DNA of 64,000 nt from Dactylorhiza incarnata. Its lineage: Eukaryota > Streptophyta > Magnoliopsida > Asparagales > Orchidaceae. Each line of letters begins with the position of its first letter. Position 1 is the stretch's first letter. The stretch spans positions 5,843,112 through 5,907,111 of the forward strand of contig JAWHQI010000170.1 of the NCBI GenBank assembly GCA_033032865.1. Direction: 5' to 3'. Under the pieces are notes generated by a model, which worked only from the letters and a program-made list of their open reading frames with translations, had not been told where the DNA came from and ran no database searches. Made by a program: the position numbers and the translations under genes. Below are positions 30,947 to 42,726 of this stretch, in pieces.

Positions 30947-33096
30947 TGTAAGACCCCAAATCAAAAAAATCAGATTTCTGGAATCCAGCGCTATCGCCGG
31001 CGATAACGCCTATCGCCCGGCGATAGCATTCTGTTGAGAAGGGTTCTGGAGAGGCTGTCGGGCAGCGTTAAGTGCTAACGCTGGCGACACCGTGACATGT
31101 GTCATGCACTATTCGCAGCGCTGGCGTTGACGGGTCAAGTTGGTTCTTTACCGCTGTCGCCAGGCGACAGCGGCTATCGCCGGGCGACAGCTCCAAGTTG
31201 TACTTTGCAGTCGAAATCGTGGTCATTTATGGCACTTTGACTTTGGGGGCTGTTTTGGATGGAGGAGGCTTGGTGGCTGGCATAAGGTGGCCGAAAACCC
31301 CCATCATTTCCTTATTCACTTAAGGGTTTAATTAAGAGAGAGAGAGAGAGCTTGGAGAAGGAGATGAATAGGGTTTTCCAACCCTAGAGCTCATCTTTGG
31401 TGGAGCTACACGCATCGGAATCCCTCGTCGTTGGTGGCTACGCGTAGAGGAGGGCTATACGCTCATTTCCATCCATGACAAAAATCAAGTTATGACTTCG
31501 AAGCGGCGTCTAAGGGTAACGATCACTTCTACCCTCATTTGGACATGTTCTAGTTCATTCCTTGCATCGTTGAGGCCCCTACCCAAAAGGGTGAGGTCGT
31601 GGCCTCCGACGGGTCGATTCGTGTTATCTCCGTCAAATCTTGCATACATGTAGAGTCCATGTGTGAAATGGACGTAGGCGCGCTGTGTGAAGCCCATCCG
31701 AGACGGTTCGTCCGGATTGGTGATGCTTTTTGATATTGTGCGTGCCGGGGGGAAAACCCCGTGTTGATATCCTGCTTCGTAGGACTAGAGAGTGCTACTG
31801 CATGCGCAGCAACGTCTGGGGGTGTGCCCCGGGAAGCATCCGAAGATAGAAGCAGAAAAGGAGTTCTGCTCACTGTCGCTGGCGATATTGACTATCGCCA
31901 GGCGACAGCTCCCAGACTTGGTTCTGGTGATTTTGTGCGTTCTGAGGTAGTGGGAGTGCTACTGCATGTGCAGCAATGCCTGGGGGTGTGCCCCGGGAAG
32001 CACCCACAGCTAGAAGCCAAAATGGAGTTCTGTTCACTGTCGCTGGCGATATTGGATATCGCCAGGAGACAACTCTCAGACTTGATTCTGGTGATGTTGT
32101 CATGCCCACCTGTTGAGAGGACCTGAGGCCTGTGTGCCCAACCTGTGAGGGTGTCCTGGTGGATGACTTAGCGGCACGTAGAGCCGGCTAATTGAGAATA
32201 CCTGGGCTGAGGGGACGCCATACCTGCTCTTCGTGTTGTACAACGAGAGCTGTGAACAACGGGCATTTGGCGAACCTGAAACCGCACCATTGCAGCACTT
32301 GATTAGTGAGTCTCGTACAACATGTCAGGAAGCAATGAGAAAGAGTCTTCGGACTACGGGATGTTCACAATTAAAGTACGGGGGAGCTCTGGTATTCGGG
32401 CCACCGACTTTAGCCTCGAAGGGCAGAAGCCATCAAGAGTGGATGGTGGTGGAAGGCGGAGTACACCAAAGAGTGCCTGAGAGCACGAGACGTGGAGGCC
32501 ATCCCCACGTTTGTGATTGTTGCATATGTATGAACTATTGTGGCCTTTGCTAGTCGCACTCTTATATAAATATATGCTGCTGAGGTTGTTTTGCAGGGAC
32601 GTTTAGAACTGCCACCCCCTCGAAGGGGTGGGGTCGTTATAATTGGTCAGCTTTAGCTGACCGTTGCCCTGTTTTGCCACCGTTTTTGGTGGGCTTGTTG
32701 TATAGGTGCTGGACCGAGCGGGAACATAGCGGGCTCATAGCGGGCTGAAGCCCTTGTGCTGCTGCGGCCCTTGAAGGCCTTTTTGATGTTCCTTTTGCTT
32801 TTCATGTATGGCCGGCCTGCGCGCCGATGTTGGTAAATTGTAAGGCCGTCGTGCCTAAATTTTGTGTTGTAAAACATTTATTTCTATTTTAGTAAAAGTG
32901 GACATACCCGGGTACGAGTTTTGGGGTTTGTCTTGTCTCTTTTCAGCTTCCGCATAGAATGCTCTGAGTTAGGCATCGTTGTATAGTGTCGTTCGATATT
33001 TTATTAAAGTGACGCTTCCGTTTGTTTTGTAGTATATGGCGTGGGGCCCCGGCCGGACCCTCTATTATATGCTCCCGAACGGATGGGGGTGTTACA
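30947..33096 (+). mobile_element. 5' LTR of element C
   Basis: TATA box tatataaata at 32563-32572. Two blocks of palindromes lie upstream: 30989-31195 (gctatcgccggcgata, cctatcgcccggcgatag, gctgtcgccaggcgacagc) and 31874-32070 (actatcgccaggcgacagc). A direct repeat of about 160 bp (gagtgctactgcatg...gggtgtgccccggga, 31789 and 31953) carries the second block. A (GA)n tract lies at 31336-31350. Confidence 0.94.
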
Positions 33097-33099
33097 AAT

Positions 33100-33117
33100 T
33101 GGTATCAGCTTCTAAGG
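33100..33117 (+). promoter_or_regulatory. Primer-binding site of element C
   Basis: Tggtatcagcttctaagg, three bases after the LTR. It fits the initiator-tRNA-Met class, with a 2-nt gap compared with the usual tggtatcagagc. Confidence 0.85.
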
Positions 33118-33318
33118 TTCCGTATCCTTCTAAGGAATTCGTGGACGAATTCTTTTAAGGGGTGGTGAGCACGTGTGTGCGCTACCGTCGAGACGTAAAA
33201 TAAACCCAAAAATGTCCACTTAGGAATAAAATGTAACAACAAACAAGTAATTATTGCATGATTTTGGAACCTGAGTGTTCCTTTTGTTGTTAGTTGCAAC
33301 TGTGTTGTTGCCTAACTG

Positions 33319-34458
33319 TGTGATGCACTTGTGTAGGGCACTCGAAGTGCAGCGGGACCGTCGCGTCCCCGTGATGTGAACGAGAGCAGCGGGTCTGCTG
33401 AGGCTCCTACACCTCCGTCTGCTGAGATGGTTCGGCTAGTTACAGAAGCCGTTCTAGCTGCGTTGAATGGCCAGGCTGAAAGGCAAGGTCAACCGCCGGT
33501 GCAGGAAGTGGCCCCAGAGCCACTAAGAGTGGAGCAGGTCCCCGTGAGGCGTGCTGCTGAGCAACAATTGAAGCACTTCCTGGGATTTTGACCTCCTCCG
33601 TTTACTGGGGTTGAATCCCCAGCTGAGGCCGAGGACTGGTTGTCGCATGTGGAGCGAATTCTGACAGCGACACAGTCGGCTGAAGCGCAGAAAGTGACTT
33701 TCGCTACTTTCTTGTTGGAAAAGGAAGCCAGGCGGTGGTGGGATGAGGTAGAGAGACGCCGGTTTGCGGGAAGGCGACTGGTTGATGTGCCGATGGAAGA
33801 GTTCTCGAGAATCTTCCTGGCAAGGTATGTGCCTCCGTCGCAGCAGATCGCAATGGAGAACCAGTTCTTGGCTCTGACGCAGGGTGATAGACTGGTTGAT
33901 GACTACCTGTATGAGTTCACCCGCCTCGGGCATTACGCTGGTACTTCTTTCGATGACGAGGGGAGAAGGGTGAACAGGTTCTACGGTGGCTTGCGTAGTG
34001 AGTTGCGATACCTTCTGACAGGGCCGTTGACGCAGGGTTTCACCACCATTGTTGGTTCAGCCCGAGCGCTTGAGCAGGACATGCTCAGGGAGAAGGGCAA
34101 GGTGGCTGTGGTCGAGGCAGTGCCGGAGGGCGAGGGCAAGGCGCCGAGTGCGGCGAAGTTGCGGAGGTTGAATCGCTGGAAGAAGGCTCGATTATCTAGG
34201 CCAGCTCCCTCTGCTTCGGGCGCGTCGTCTGGACGTGGCCCTCTTACTTGTTTTACTTGTGGCAAGCCTGGCCATTTCTCTCGGGATTGCCGCAGTGGGC
34301 TTCCAAGGTCAGAGAAGAAGACTGGGCCACCTTATTTTGAGAAGGGAAAGGCGGCTGAGTCCACTGCCTCCCGTATGGCTCCCCCGCAGCCCAGAGTCTT
34401 CAATCTTGGTCAGCAGGAGGCTATCAAAGCCAAGGACGTCGTGACAGGTATAATTTAA
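33319..34458 (+). pseudogene. Element C gag
   Basis: An open frame from about 33319, with one TGA at 33589-33591 (probably CGA-to-TGA), continues through the gag capsid pattern ARRWWDEVERR, EEFSRIFLARYVP, YEFTRLGHYAG to the zinc knuckle CFTCGKPGHFSRDC (about 34247-34290), and ends at 34458 after KAKDVVTG. In relatives gag and pol are one frame. Here a 46-nt stretch with a GT...AG outline separates them. No clear ATG is seen at the start; GTG 33376 is the first start-like codon in frame. Confidence 0.88.
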
Positions 34459-34492
34459 GATACAGTCCTTACTGTTTTATATACCTGTTTTA

Positions 34493-37400
34493 GTGTTCAT
34501 GCTAACCTTGTCTGGCGGTGTAGGCTTTGTAAATGTTTTAGGCATTCCCGCGAGAGCACTTTTCGATACTGGAGCTTCGCACTCCTTCTTATCGTCGGAC
34601 TTCGTCCAACGTATTGGTGCGCCGTCGATTGCTTCTGCAGATGGACTGGAGGTCCTACTGCCGAATGGATATTCGATGCGTGTGGACAGGAGTTGCTGCG
34701 TGAAAGTTCTAGTTGGAAGTCAGGAGTATGACCTGAAAGCATCGTTACTCCCTCTGGTTGAGTTCGATGTAATCTTTGGCATGGACTAGCTGTCGGAACA
34801 GCGTGCGTGCATCGATTGCACCACCAAGGAGGTGAGGTTTGGGCAGTGTGCCGATCGTGAGACGGTCTTTGCGGGCATGCGTGGATCGAGCAAGATGCTG
34901 ATGTCTGCTCTCCAGGTGTCCAAGGCAGTGCGACAGGGAGCAGAGTTATTCTTTGCTCTAGTGGAGGCTTCAACGCCGAGGCCCAGCCTAGCGGACGTTC
35001 CGGTAGTTTCAGAATTCTCCGATGTGTTCCCGAGCGATCTTCCCGGTGCTCCACCGCAGCGGGAGATAGATTTCAAGATTGAGTTGGTGCCAGGCGCTAA
35101 GCTTGTGGCCCGCTCGCCATATCGTATGGCTCCGAAGGAGTTGGCGGAGTTGAAGCTGCAGTTGCAGGAGCTGCTTGAGCAGGGCTACGTGCGTCCGAGT
35201 TCCTCACCTTGGAGTGCACCAATCCTCTTTGTCAAAAAGAAGGACGGTAGCCTGCGGCTTTGCATCGATTATCGGGAGCTGAACAAGCTGACCGAGAAGA
35301 ACAAGTATCCTCTTCCGAGGATAGACGACTTGTTCGACCAGCTCGTTGGTTCGACAGTATACTCGAAGCTGGACTTGAAGTCCGGCTATTATCAGGTGCG
35401 GATCAGGGAGTGCGACATCCCGAAGACTGCCTTCAGTACCAGGTACGGGCAGTATGAGTTCACCGTGATGCCGTTTGGGCTGTCTAATGTGCCTTCGGTG
35501 TTTATGGACTTGATGCACCGGACTTTCCGAGAGTACCCCGACCGGTTTGTGGTCGTCTTCCTTGACGACATACTGGTCTACTCTCAGTTCGAGGAGGAGC
35601 ATGGTGATCACCTGCGAGTAGTCTTGGAGGTTCTGAGGAGGAACCAGCTGTATGCCAAGTTCTCGAAGTGCGAGTTCTGGCTACCTTCCATGGAGTTCTT
35701 AGGCCATGTGGTTAGTGGAGAGGGTGTGGCGGTAGATCCGGTGAAGGTTGCGGCCATCAGGGAGTGGCCTGTTCTTTCTACTGTAGCGGAGGTCCGTAGC
35801 TTTCTCGGGCTGGCCGGCTATTACAGGCGCTTCGTGGTGAACTTCTCCCGGATCGCGCTGCCTCTTACGACGCTGACACGGAAGATGCAGGAGTTTATTT
35901 GGACGCCCGCGTGTGCACAGGCTTTCGAGGAGTTGAAGCGGCGGCTTACCACGACTCTGATCTTATGTTTGCCTTGCGGCACAGAGGGCTACGAGATCTA
36001 CACCGACGCTTCTGGGAGCGGCCTTGGCTGTGTTCTGCAGCAGCATGGCAAGGTAATAGCGTACGGCTCTCGCCAGCTGGAGGTGCACGAGCGGAACTAT
36101 CCGGTCCACGACTTGGAGTTGGCGGCCGTGATATTTGCCCTGAAGCTTTGGCGGCATTATGTTTATGGCTTGAAGATCGACTTCTTCACGGACCATAAGA
36201 GCCTGAAGTACCTTCTGACGCAGAAGGGGCTGAATATGCGTCAGCAGAGGTGGATGGAGTTCCTCGGGGACTACACTTTCGAGATCCACTACACTCCCGG
36301 GAAGGGGAATGTTGTCGCAGATGCACTCAGTCGCAGGGCTCCAGTGCAGGCCAATTGGATTCAGATGCATGATGAGCACCTGATACGTGACCTGGAGGCC
36401 TTGGGTATTTCTTGCGTAGAGAAGAGGAGCAGTGCTGGTGCCTGTTTGTGTTGGACTGAGGTACAGTACGACCTCGCAGATAGAGTCCGTCAGGCTTTGG
36501 AACTCGATCCGAGTTTAAAGCGCTATGCGGAGGAGGCTGGTGGTGGGCCGGATGCCCAGTTTCAGGTGCGTGACGGGTTGTTGTGGAGAGGCGATCGTTT
36601 GTGCGTCCCCAAGGTGGGTGAGCTACGCGATGAGTTGATGTATGAGGCGCATCGTACCAGGTATTCAGTTCATCCGGGGAGCACGAAGATGTTCAAGGAC
36701 ATGAAGGTCCTTTTCTGGTGGCCGGGTATGAAGAGGGACATCGCTCACTACGTGGCCAAGTGCCACACTTGTGCGCTAGTGAAGGCAGAATGTCAGAAGC
36801 CCGGTGGCTTTTTGAAGTCATTACCGATTCCAGAGTGGAAATTCGATGACGTTTCCATGGATTTCGTGCATGGGCTGCCGAGGTCGCAGAGCGGGAACGA
36901 TGCCATCTGGGTAGTCGTAGACCGGCTGACGAAGGTGGCGCACTTTATCCCCCAACCGGAGGGATGACTCGGTGGAGAAGTTGGCAAAGTTGTATGTTGA
37001 TACAGTAGTACGATTGCACGGGGTGCCCCGTAGCATCGTCAGTGATCGTGATGGACACTTTACTTCGAGCGACTGGAGGCTAGTCAACCGTCTATTGGGT
37101 ACGAAGCTGCAGTTTAGCACAGCCTTTCATCCTCAGACGGATGGCCAAACTGAGCGTACCAACAGGACGATGGAGGACATGCTCCGGATGTGCGTCCTGG
37201 ATTTCGGCAAGGGGTGGGAAGATCACCTCTTCCTTGTTGAGTTCGCGTACAACAACAGCTACCAGGCGAGTATTCAGATGGCGCCTTTCGAGGCCCTCTA
37301 TGGCAGGAAGTGCCGCACTCCCTTATCTTGGGCGGAAACGGGTGAGACAAAGCTCTTCAAGAGGAAAGACGTCGAAGAGGCGACTTCGACGGTATGTATG

Positions 37401-37898
37401 ATCCGGGAGAGGCTGTTGGTTGCGCAGGATAGGCAGGCGAAGTACTGTAATGCGAAGCACCGCGACGTCCAGTTCGCCGTTGGCGATTGGGTTTACTTGA
37501 AGATCAGGCTGTTCAAGGGTGTATCCAGGATTCGACGCTTGAAAAAGCTGAGTCCGAGATACCTTGGATCGTTTGAGATCATCGAGCGCGTCGGCGAGGC
37601 AGCTTATAGGCTTGCACTATCGGCGGAACTGAGCGGGCTGCACGATGTATTCCACATCTCCGTGTTGCGAAAGGCAGTGCAAGAGCCTACGCATGTGGTC
37701 GATGCGGATCAGGTGCCCGTGGATAGTGGGCTTAAGACGGCGGTCAGGCCTGTTAGCATCGAGGATGCTGAGGTGCGTCAGTTGCGGAACATGGCGATCC
37801 GTATGGTAAAGGTCCGTTGGGACAACTGCAGTCGCGTGGAACTCTCATGGGAGCGTGAGCAGACCATGATGGAGGAGTTCCCCGAGCTGTTTCAGTGA
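34493..37898 (+). pseudogene. Element C pol: protease, RT, RNase H, integrase, chromodomain
   Basis: Protease LFDTGASHSFLSSDFV. A TAG at 34787-34789 replaces the Trp of the conserved FGMDWL phrase. RT follows ([29 protein letters not shown] near 35560), then RNase H ([33 protein letters not shown]), the integrase zinc finger (H-H-C-C around 36650-36790) and the core ([19 protein letters not shown]). A one-base insertion in GGG at 36961-36963 shifts the frame inside the integrase; the rest reads on to 37898. The tail VKVRWDNCSRVELSWERE...FPELF resembles the degenerate chromodomain of plant chromoviruses, thought to guide insertion to certain chromatin. Confidence 0.93.
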
Positions 37899-37998
37899 CG
37901 TATATCTCTCTTTTTCCCCTTTATGTAAAGACCTTTTTGGATATATATATGCCTGTTTTTACAAATTTCGGGAAGAAAGTTTTTAAGGAGGGGAGGGT

Positions 37999-38383
37999 TG
38001 TAAGACCCCAAATCAAAAAAATCAGATTTCTGGAATCCAGCGCTATCGCCGGCGATAGCGGCTATCGCCCGGCGATAGCGTTCTGTTGAGAAGGGTTCTG
38101 GAGAAGCTGTCGGGCGGCGTTAAGTGCTAACGCTGGCGACACCGTGACATGTGTCATGCACTGTTCGCAGCGCTGGCGTTGACGGGTCAAGTCGGTTTTT
38201 TACCGCTGTCGCCAGGCGACAGTGGCTATCGCCGGGCGACAGCTCCAAGTTGTACTTTGCAGCCGAAATCGTGGCCATTTATGGCACTTTGACTTTGGGG
38301 GCTGTTTTGGATGGAGGAGGCTCGGTGGCTGGCATAAGGTGTCCGAAAACCCCCATCATTTCCTTATTCACTTAAGGGTTTAA

Positions 38384-38419
<36 letters not shown>

Positions 38420-40159
38420 AGAAGGAGATGAATAGGGTTTTCCAACCCTAGAGCTCATCTTTGGTTGAGCTACACGCATCGGAATCCCTCGTCGTTGGTG
38501 GCTACGCGTAGAGGAGGGCTATACGCTCCTTTCCATCCGTGCCAAAAATCAAGTTATGACTTCGAAGTGGCGTCTAAGGGTAACGATCACGTCTACCCTC
38601 ATTTGGACATGTTCTAGTCCATTCCTTGCATCGTTGAGGCCCCTACCCAAAAGGGTGAGGTCGTGGCCTCCGACGGGTCGATTCGTGTTATCCCCGTCAA
38701 ATCTTGCATACATGTAGAGTCCATGCGTGAAATGGCGTAGGCGCGTTGTGTGAAGCCCATCCGAGACGGTTCGTCTGGATTGGTGATGCTTTTTGATATT
38801 GTGCGTGCCGGGGGGAAAACCCCGTGTTGATATCCTGCTTCGTAGGACTAGAGAGTGCTACTGGATGCACAGCAACGCCTGGGGGTGTGCCCCGGGAAGC
38901 ACCCGAAGTTAGAAGCAGAAAAGGAGTTCTGCTCATTGTCGCTGGCGATATTGACTATCGCCAGACGACAGCTCCCAGACTTGGTTCTGGTGATTTTGTG
39001 CGTTCTGAGGCAGTGGGAGTGCTACTGCATGTGCAGCAATGCCTGGGGGTGTGCCCCGGGAAGCACCCACAGCTAGAAGCCAAAATGGAGTTCTGTTCAC
39101 TGTCGCTGGCGATATTGGATATCGCCAGGCGACAGCTCCCAGACTTGATTCTGGTGATGTTGTCGTGCCCACCTGTTGAGAGGACCTAAGGCCTGTGTGC
39201 CCGACCTGTGAGGGTGTCCTGGTGGATGACTTAGCGGCCCGTAGAGCCGGCTAATTGAGAATACCTGGGTTAAGGGGACGCCATACCCGCTCTTCGTGTT
39301 GTACAACGAGAGCTGTGAACAACGGGCATTTGACGAACCTGAAACCGCACCATTGCAACACCTGATTAGTGAGTCTCGTACAGCATGTCGGGAAGCGATG
39401 GGAAAGAGTCTTCGGACTACGAGATGTTCACAATTAAAGTACGGGGGAGCTCTGGTATTCGGGCCACCGACTTTAGCCTTGAAGGGCAGAAGCCATCAAG
39501 AGTGGATGGTGGTGGAAGGCGGAGTACACCAAAGAGTGCCTGAGAGCACGAGACGTGGAGGCCATCCCCACGTTTGTGATTGTTGCATATGTATGAACTG
39601 TTGTGGGCTTTGCTAGTCGCACTCTTATATATATATATGCTGCTGAGGTTGTTTTGCAGAGACGTTTAGAACTGCCACCCCCTCGAAGGGGTGGGGTCGT
39701 TATAATTGGTCAGCTTTAGCTGACCGTTGCCCTGTTTTGCCACCATTTTTGGTGGGCTTGTTGTATAGGTGCTGGACCGAGCGGGAACATAGCGGGCTCA
39801 TAGCGGGCTGAAGCCCTTGTGCTGTTGCGGCCCTTGAAGGCCTTTTTGATGTTCCTTTTGCTTTTCATGTATGGCCGTTCTGCGCGCCGATGTTGGTAAA
39901 TTGTAAGGCCGTCGTGTCTAAATTTTGTGTTGTAAAACATTTATTCCTATTTTAGTAAAAGTGTACATACCCGGGTACGGGTTTTGGGGTTTGTATTGTC
40001 TCTTTTCAGCTTCCGCATAGAATGCTCTGAGTTAGGCATCGTTGTATAGTGTCGTTCGATATTTCATTAAAGTGACGCTTCCGTTTGTTTTGTAGTATAT
40101 GGCGTGGGGCCCTGGCCGGACCTTCTGTCATATGCTCCCGAACGGATGGGGGTGTTACA
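37999..40159 (+). mobile_element. 3' LTR of element C
   Basis: Same layout as the 5' copy: palindromes at 38041-38245 and 38935-39135, a longer (GA)n at 38388-38413, and the TATA region changed to tatatatatata near 39626. It ends GTTACA before the ATCCA duplication (40160-40164). Confidence 0.94.
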
Positions 40160-40163
40160 ATCC

Positions 40164-40446
40164 AGATCTCAGACGCTGACTTGCAACCTATGATGTGGTC
40201 GAACAAGTCAGGTGAAATGGCTCTCTTCAAGGTGAACTCCGCCTTTGCGTTGGTCTTCCTCCAAGCTCTCACAGCTTGACCATTGTCTTCAATTGGAAAC
40301 ACTTCTGCCTGCTCTTCTCCTCCAACGACCTCCCATAGGTCCTCTCCAAGCAGGTAGCTCTCCAAGCAAGACTTCCACTTCTTGTAGTTGGTCTGGGTGA
40401 GCAGCTCGATTCCAAGTCCTCTAGCATACCCTCCTCCGCCGTCCAT
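40164..40446 (-). pseudogene. Element A gag, N-terminal part
   Basis: Starts at ATG 40446-40444 (MDGGGGYARGLGIELLTQTN) shortly after the primer site, and reads through LLGEDLWEVVGG and DLFDHIIGCKSASEIW up to the ATCCA duplication of element C. It continues at 30941. The matching start in B is at 51946. Confidence 0.92.
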
Positions 40447-40488
40447 CTTGGTTGCTCAGTCCTTGTTCCCACTATCCCTCTAATACCA

Positions 40489-41168
40489 TGTGAAATATTT
40501 TGAAGTCGGAAGAACGCGTCAACCAACAGGAGAATAAGGACACCAAGAAAGGAACAAGACTATCACAATGTAATAACTCTGGCAGCTAGTTTCAAATGAA
40601 CAAGGTTGAATACAAGTTGCATCCAACTTGAATCACAACAGCCAATAGTAGGTAAGAACTTGGTCACGGACAAGGTCCACTTCTTCTCTGGAGCACACCG
40701 CGTAGGTGATACTCGCTCCTCGCTACCGCCGGCGTTAACGCTAGCGCCCAGCGTTAGCTCTCCAACTCGCAAGCTCGTTGCTCCCACTCCAAGCTACTCG
40801 CATGCTCGCCGCGCTTCGCTTCCTCCACTTCTCGCTACCGCGAGCGCTAGCACTAGCGTCGGGCGCTATCTCCGAAGTAGGTACTCGCTCCTTCCTTCTC
40901 TTCTCGCTAACACAGACGCTATCCACTATCGCCGATGCTATCTTGAGAGTAGGTAACTCTTCTGCTGAACTTACTCCAAGTTCGATGCTCGCCAAGCAGC
41001 GCTCTGGTATCTCTAACTCGCTCAAAGTTGAGGATACTCACCACTTTCAGAATTTTCCTCTTTAGGGGGGGTACCCCTCTATTTATAGGCAAAAACCAGG
41101 GGGTGGCGAGAAGGAGCTAACGCCGGCGCTAGCGCTAGCGCTGACGCTAGCTCACTTCAATTCTAACA
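40489..41168 (-). mobile_element. 5' LTR of element A
   Basis: Carries the same parts as the 3' copy: a minus-strand TATA box near 41083, gctagcgc-type inverted repeats at 41120-41160, and further copies at 40735-40920. The AGGTT duplication follows at 41169-41173. Confidence 0.93.
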
Positions 41169-41173
41169 AGGTT

Positions 41174-41583
41174 TAAGTGCAATATTATAATTGTAAGAGA
41201 TTTGTCCACATGAGTAATGAATGTCGATTACCGAAGAAAACAGAGACAAGTCACTCAACTGAAGCTAAACTACGGATGTTGACCCGACTATGTTCCTTAC
41301 CTATAGAGGAATTTATGAAGAAATAGGTGATGTATGGCATCTCGACTCGGGAGAGAGCAACCACATGTGTGAAAAGGAGTTCTTTGCTAAACTCGATGAA
41401 ACAGTTCGAGGTGAATTACGTTTTGGTGACTCCTCGAAGTTAGATCGCGGTAACGGGTAAAGGAAAAATTCCTATTGCCATAAAGAATGCAATACAAAGT
41501 ATATCAATGATTTATATCATGCGCCGACATTGAAAAATAACATTCTTAACCTCGTCCAATTATTGGAGAAAGTATATGATATT
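41174..41583 (+). pseudogene. Element E zinc knuckle and protease region
   Basis: The zinc-knuckle region reads CNCKRFVHMSNECRLPKK in part, directly after the AGGTT duplication, and continues the gag piece ending at 26395. It is followed by the protease phrase VWHLDSGESNHMCEKEFF and a decayed pre-integrase segment up to the ATATT duplication of element B (41579-41583). Confidence 0.87.
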
Positions 41584-42393
41584 TGTTAAATTTTATGCTA
41601 TCACCATGCAAGGGCACCAACAATGAACAAAGACGAAGTAACACTCTTTATAACTAAGCAGTTGATTACAAAGAGACAAGCTGACTACAAGGTGCATACA
41701 CCTTGAATCACGTCAGCTGAGATATATAAAAAACGTGTCGCGGACAAGGTCCGCTTCTCCACTCAGTGTCGTTGAGCTTGTCAACGCACTCTCCACTTCA
41801 CAACGCACGCAACCCTGCACTCTGCACTCTCCACCTCTCGCTGAGGTGCGGGTTGGGGTTGGACTCTCTTGGGGTGTAGGCACACTCCCACTCTCACTCA
41901 CTAGTTGATCTCTCACTCAACTCAATTCGCCTCACTAGTTCTCTACACTAGTTCTCTCTCTCTTCTCTTCTATATTGCTCGCTGGGTAGGTGGGGGGGGG
42001 GGGGGGTATTTATAGGAAAATAATAATGGAGAGAGGGGAGGGGGGAAGCTGTACTCACCCCAACACATGCACTCGCCAGCATGCACTCACCTCCCTCTCC
42101 AACATTGTGGACACGCCCCTACACCTTGGTGGACTCGCCCCTACACCAAGGTGGACTCGCCAACCCTCTACATCAAGGTGGACTCGCCCAACCCTCTACA
42201 TCAAGGTGGACTCGCCCAGCTCCAATAGCCCACTCGCCAACTCCACTCGACCACTTCACATGGCCCACTCGCCCAGGCCTACTCACCAGCTCCACTCACC
42301 CAGGCAAGGCTCCACTCACCCAGGCAAGGCTCCACTCGCCCAACTCCAACTCCTCTACTCGCCCCTCCTCCTTTGCACACTTCAACATCAACA
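41584..42393 (-). mobile_element. 3' LTR of element B
   Basis: Minus-strand TATA box tataaata at 42007-42014, immediately followed by a C-run (plus-strand G, 41992-42006). Upstream of it, 42110-42360 is an array of GGCGAGT / ACTCGCC words with ggtggactcgcc as the core. The 5' LTR has the same box at 52449-52456 with a longer G-run. Confidence 0.92.
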
Positions 42394-42626
42394 CTCCCCC
42401 TTGAAGTAAGCATCAGGGACAACTCCAAGGCAAGCGCGAAACTTCTTGAACGACCCCGCATATAGGGGCTTTGTGAATATGTCAACCAGGTTCTTTTCAC
42501 TCCGCACGTGCTCCACCGCAAGCGAGCCACCCAAAACCTTCTCTCGGATGAAGTGGTGCTCGATCTCTATGTGCTTTGTCCTTGCATGACAAACTGGGTT
42601 GATTGCCAGCTTTAGAGCACTTTCAT
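42388..42626 (-). pseudogene. Element B RNase H, C-terminal end
   Basis: Reads ALKLAINPVCHARTKHIEIE, VEHVRSEKNLVDIFTKPL and HFKGEC-like FKGEC, ending with a stop inside the LTR. It is the continuation of the RNase H codons broken at 48080 by element D. Confidence 0.9.
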
Positions 42627-42726
42627 TGTACAACCCTGTATTCGCCGAGTAGGTACTCGAGCCAAGAGGCATTTCGGAACATCGTTCCTCAGCAGGATCC
42701 AAGGAAGGGGGCGAGAACCCCAGTAA

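Larger units (their letters stand above)
30947..40159 (+). mobile_element. Chromovirus-type Ty3/gypsy element C
   Basis: LTRs at 30947-33096 (2150 bp) and 37999-40159 (2161 bp) begin TGTAAGACCCC and end GGGTGTTACA. About eleven differences are visible in the first 290 bp, and a longer GA tract explains most of the length difference. The primer site tggtatcagcttctaagg (33100-33117) follows the 5' LTR. Order gag, protease, RT, RNase H, integrase, then a C-terminal chromodomain-like tail: this is gypsy type, and large LTRs with this tail fit the Tekay/Del branch. It is inserted in gag of element A in the opposite orientation. Carries two stops and one frameshift, so not autonomous as it stands. 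Confidence 0.96.
26396..41168 (-). mobile_element. Copia element A, inserted in E and split by C
   Basis: LTRs lie at 40489-41168 (5', 680 bp) and 26396-27071 (3', 676 bp). On the minus strand they begin TGTTAGAATTGAAG and end ATATTTCACA. The first 290 bp differ at about thirteen positions by eye. The target-site duplication is AGGTT (26391-26395 and 41169-41173). The primer site tggtattagaggg (40488 downward) has one mismatch to the tggtatcagag type. The polypurine tract cttcaagggggag abuts the 3' LTR. Gag is interrupted at 40164/30942 by gypsy element C. Same family as B and the 155-1280 fragment. Confidence 0.96.
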
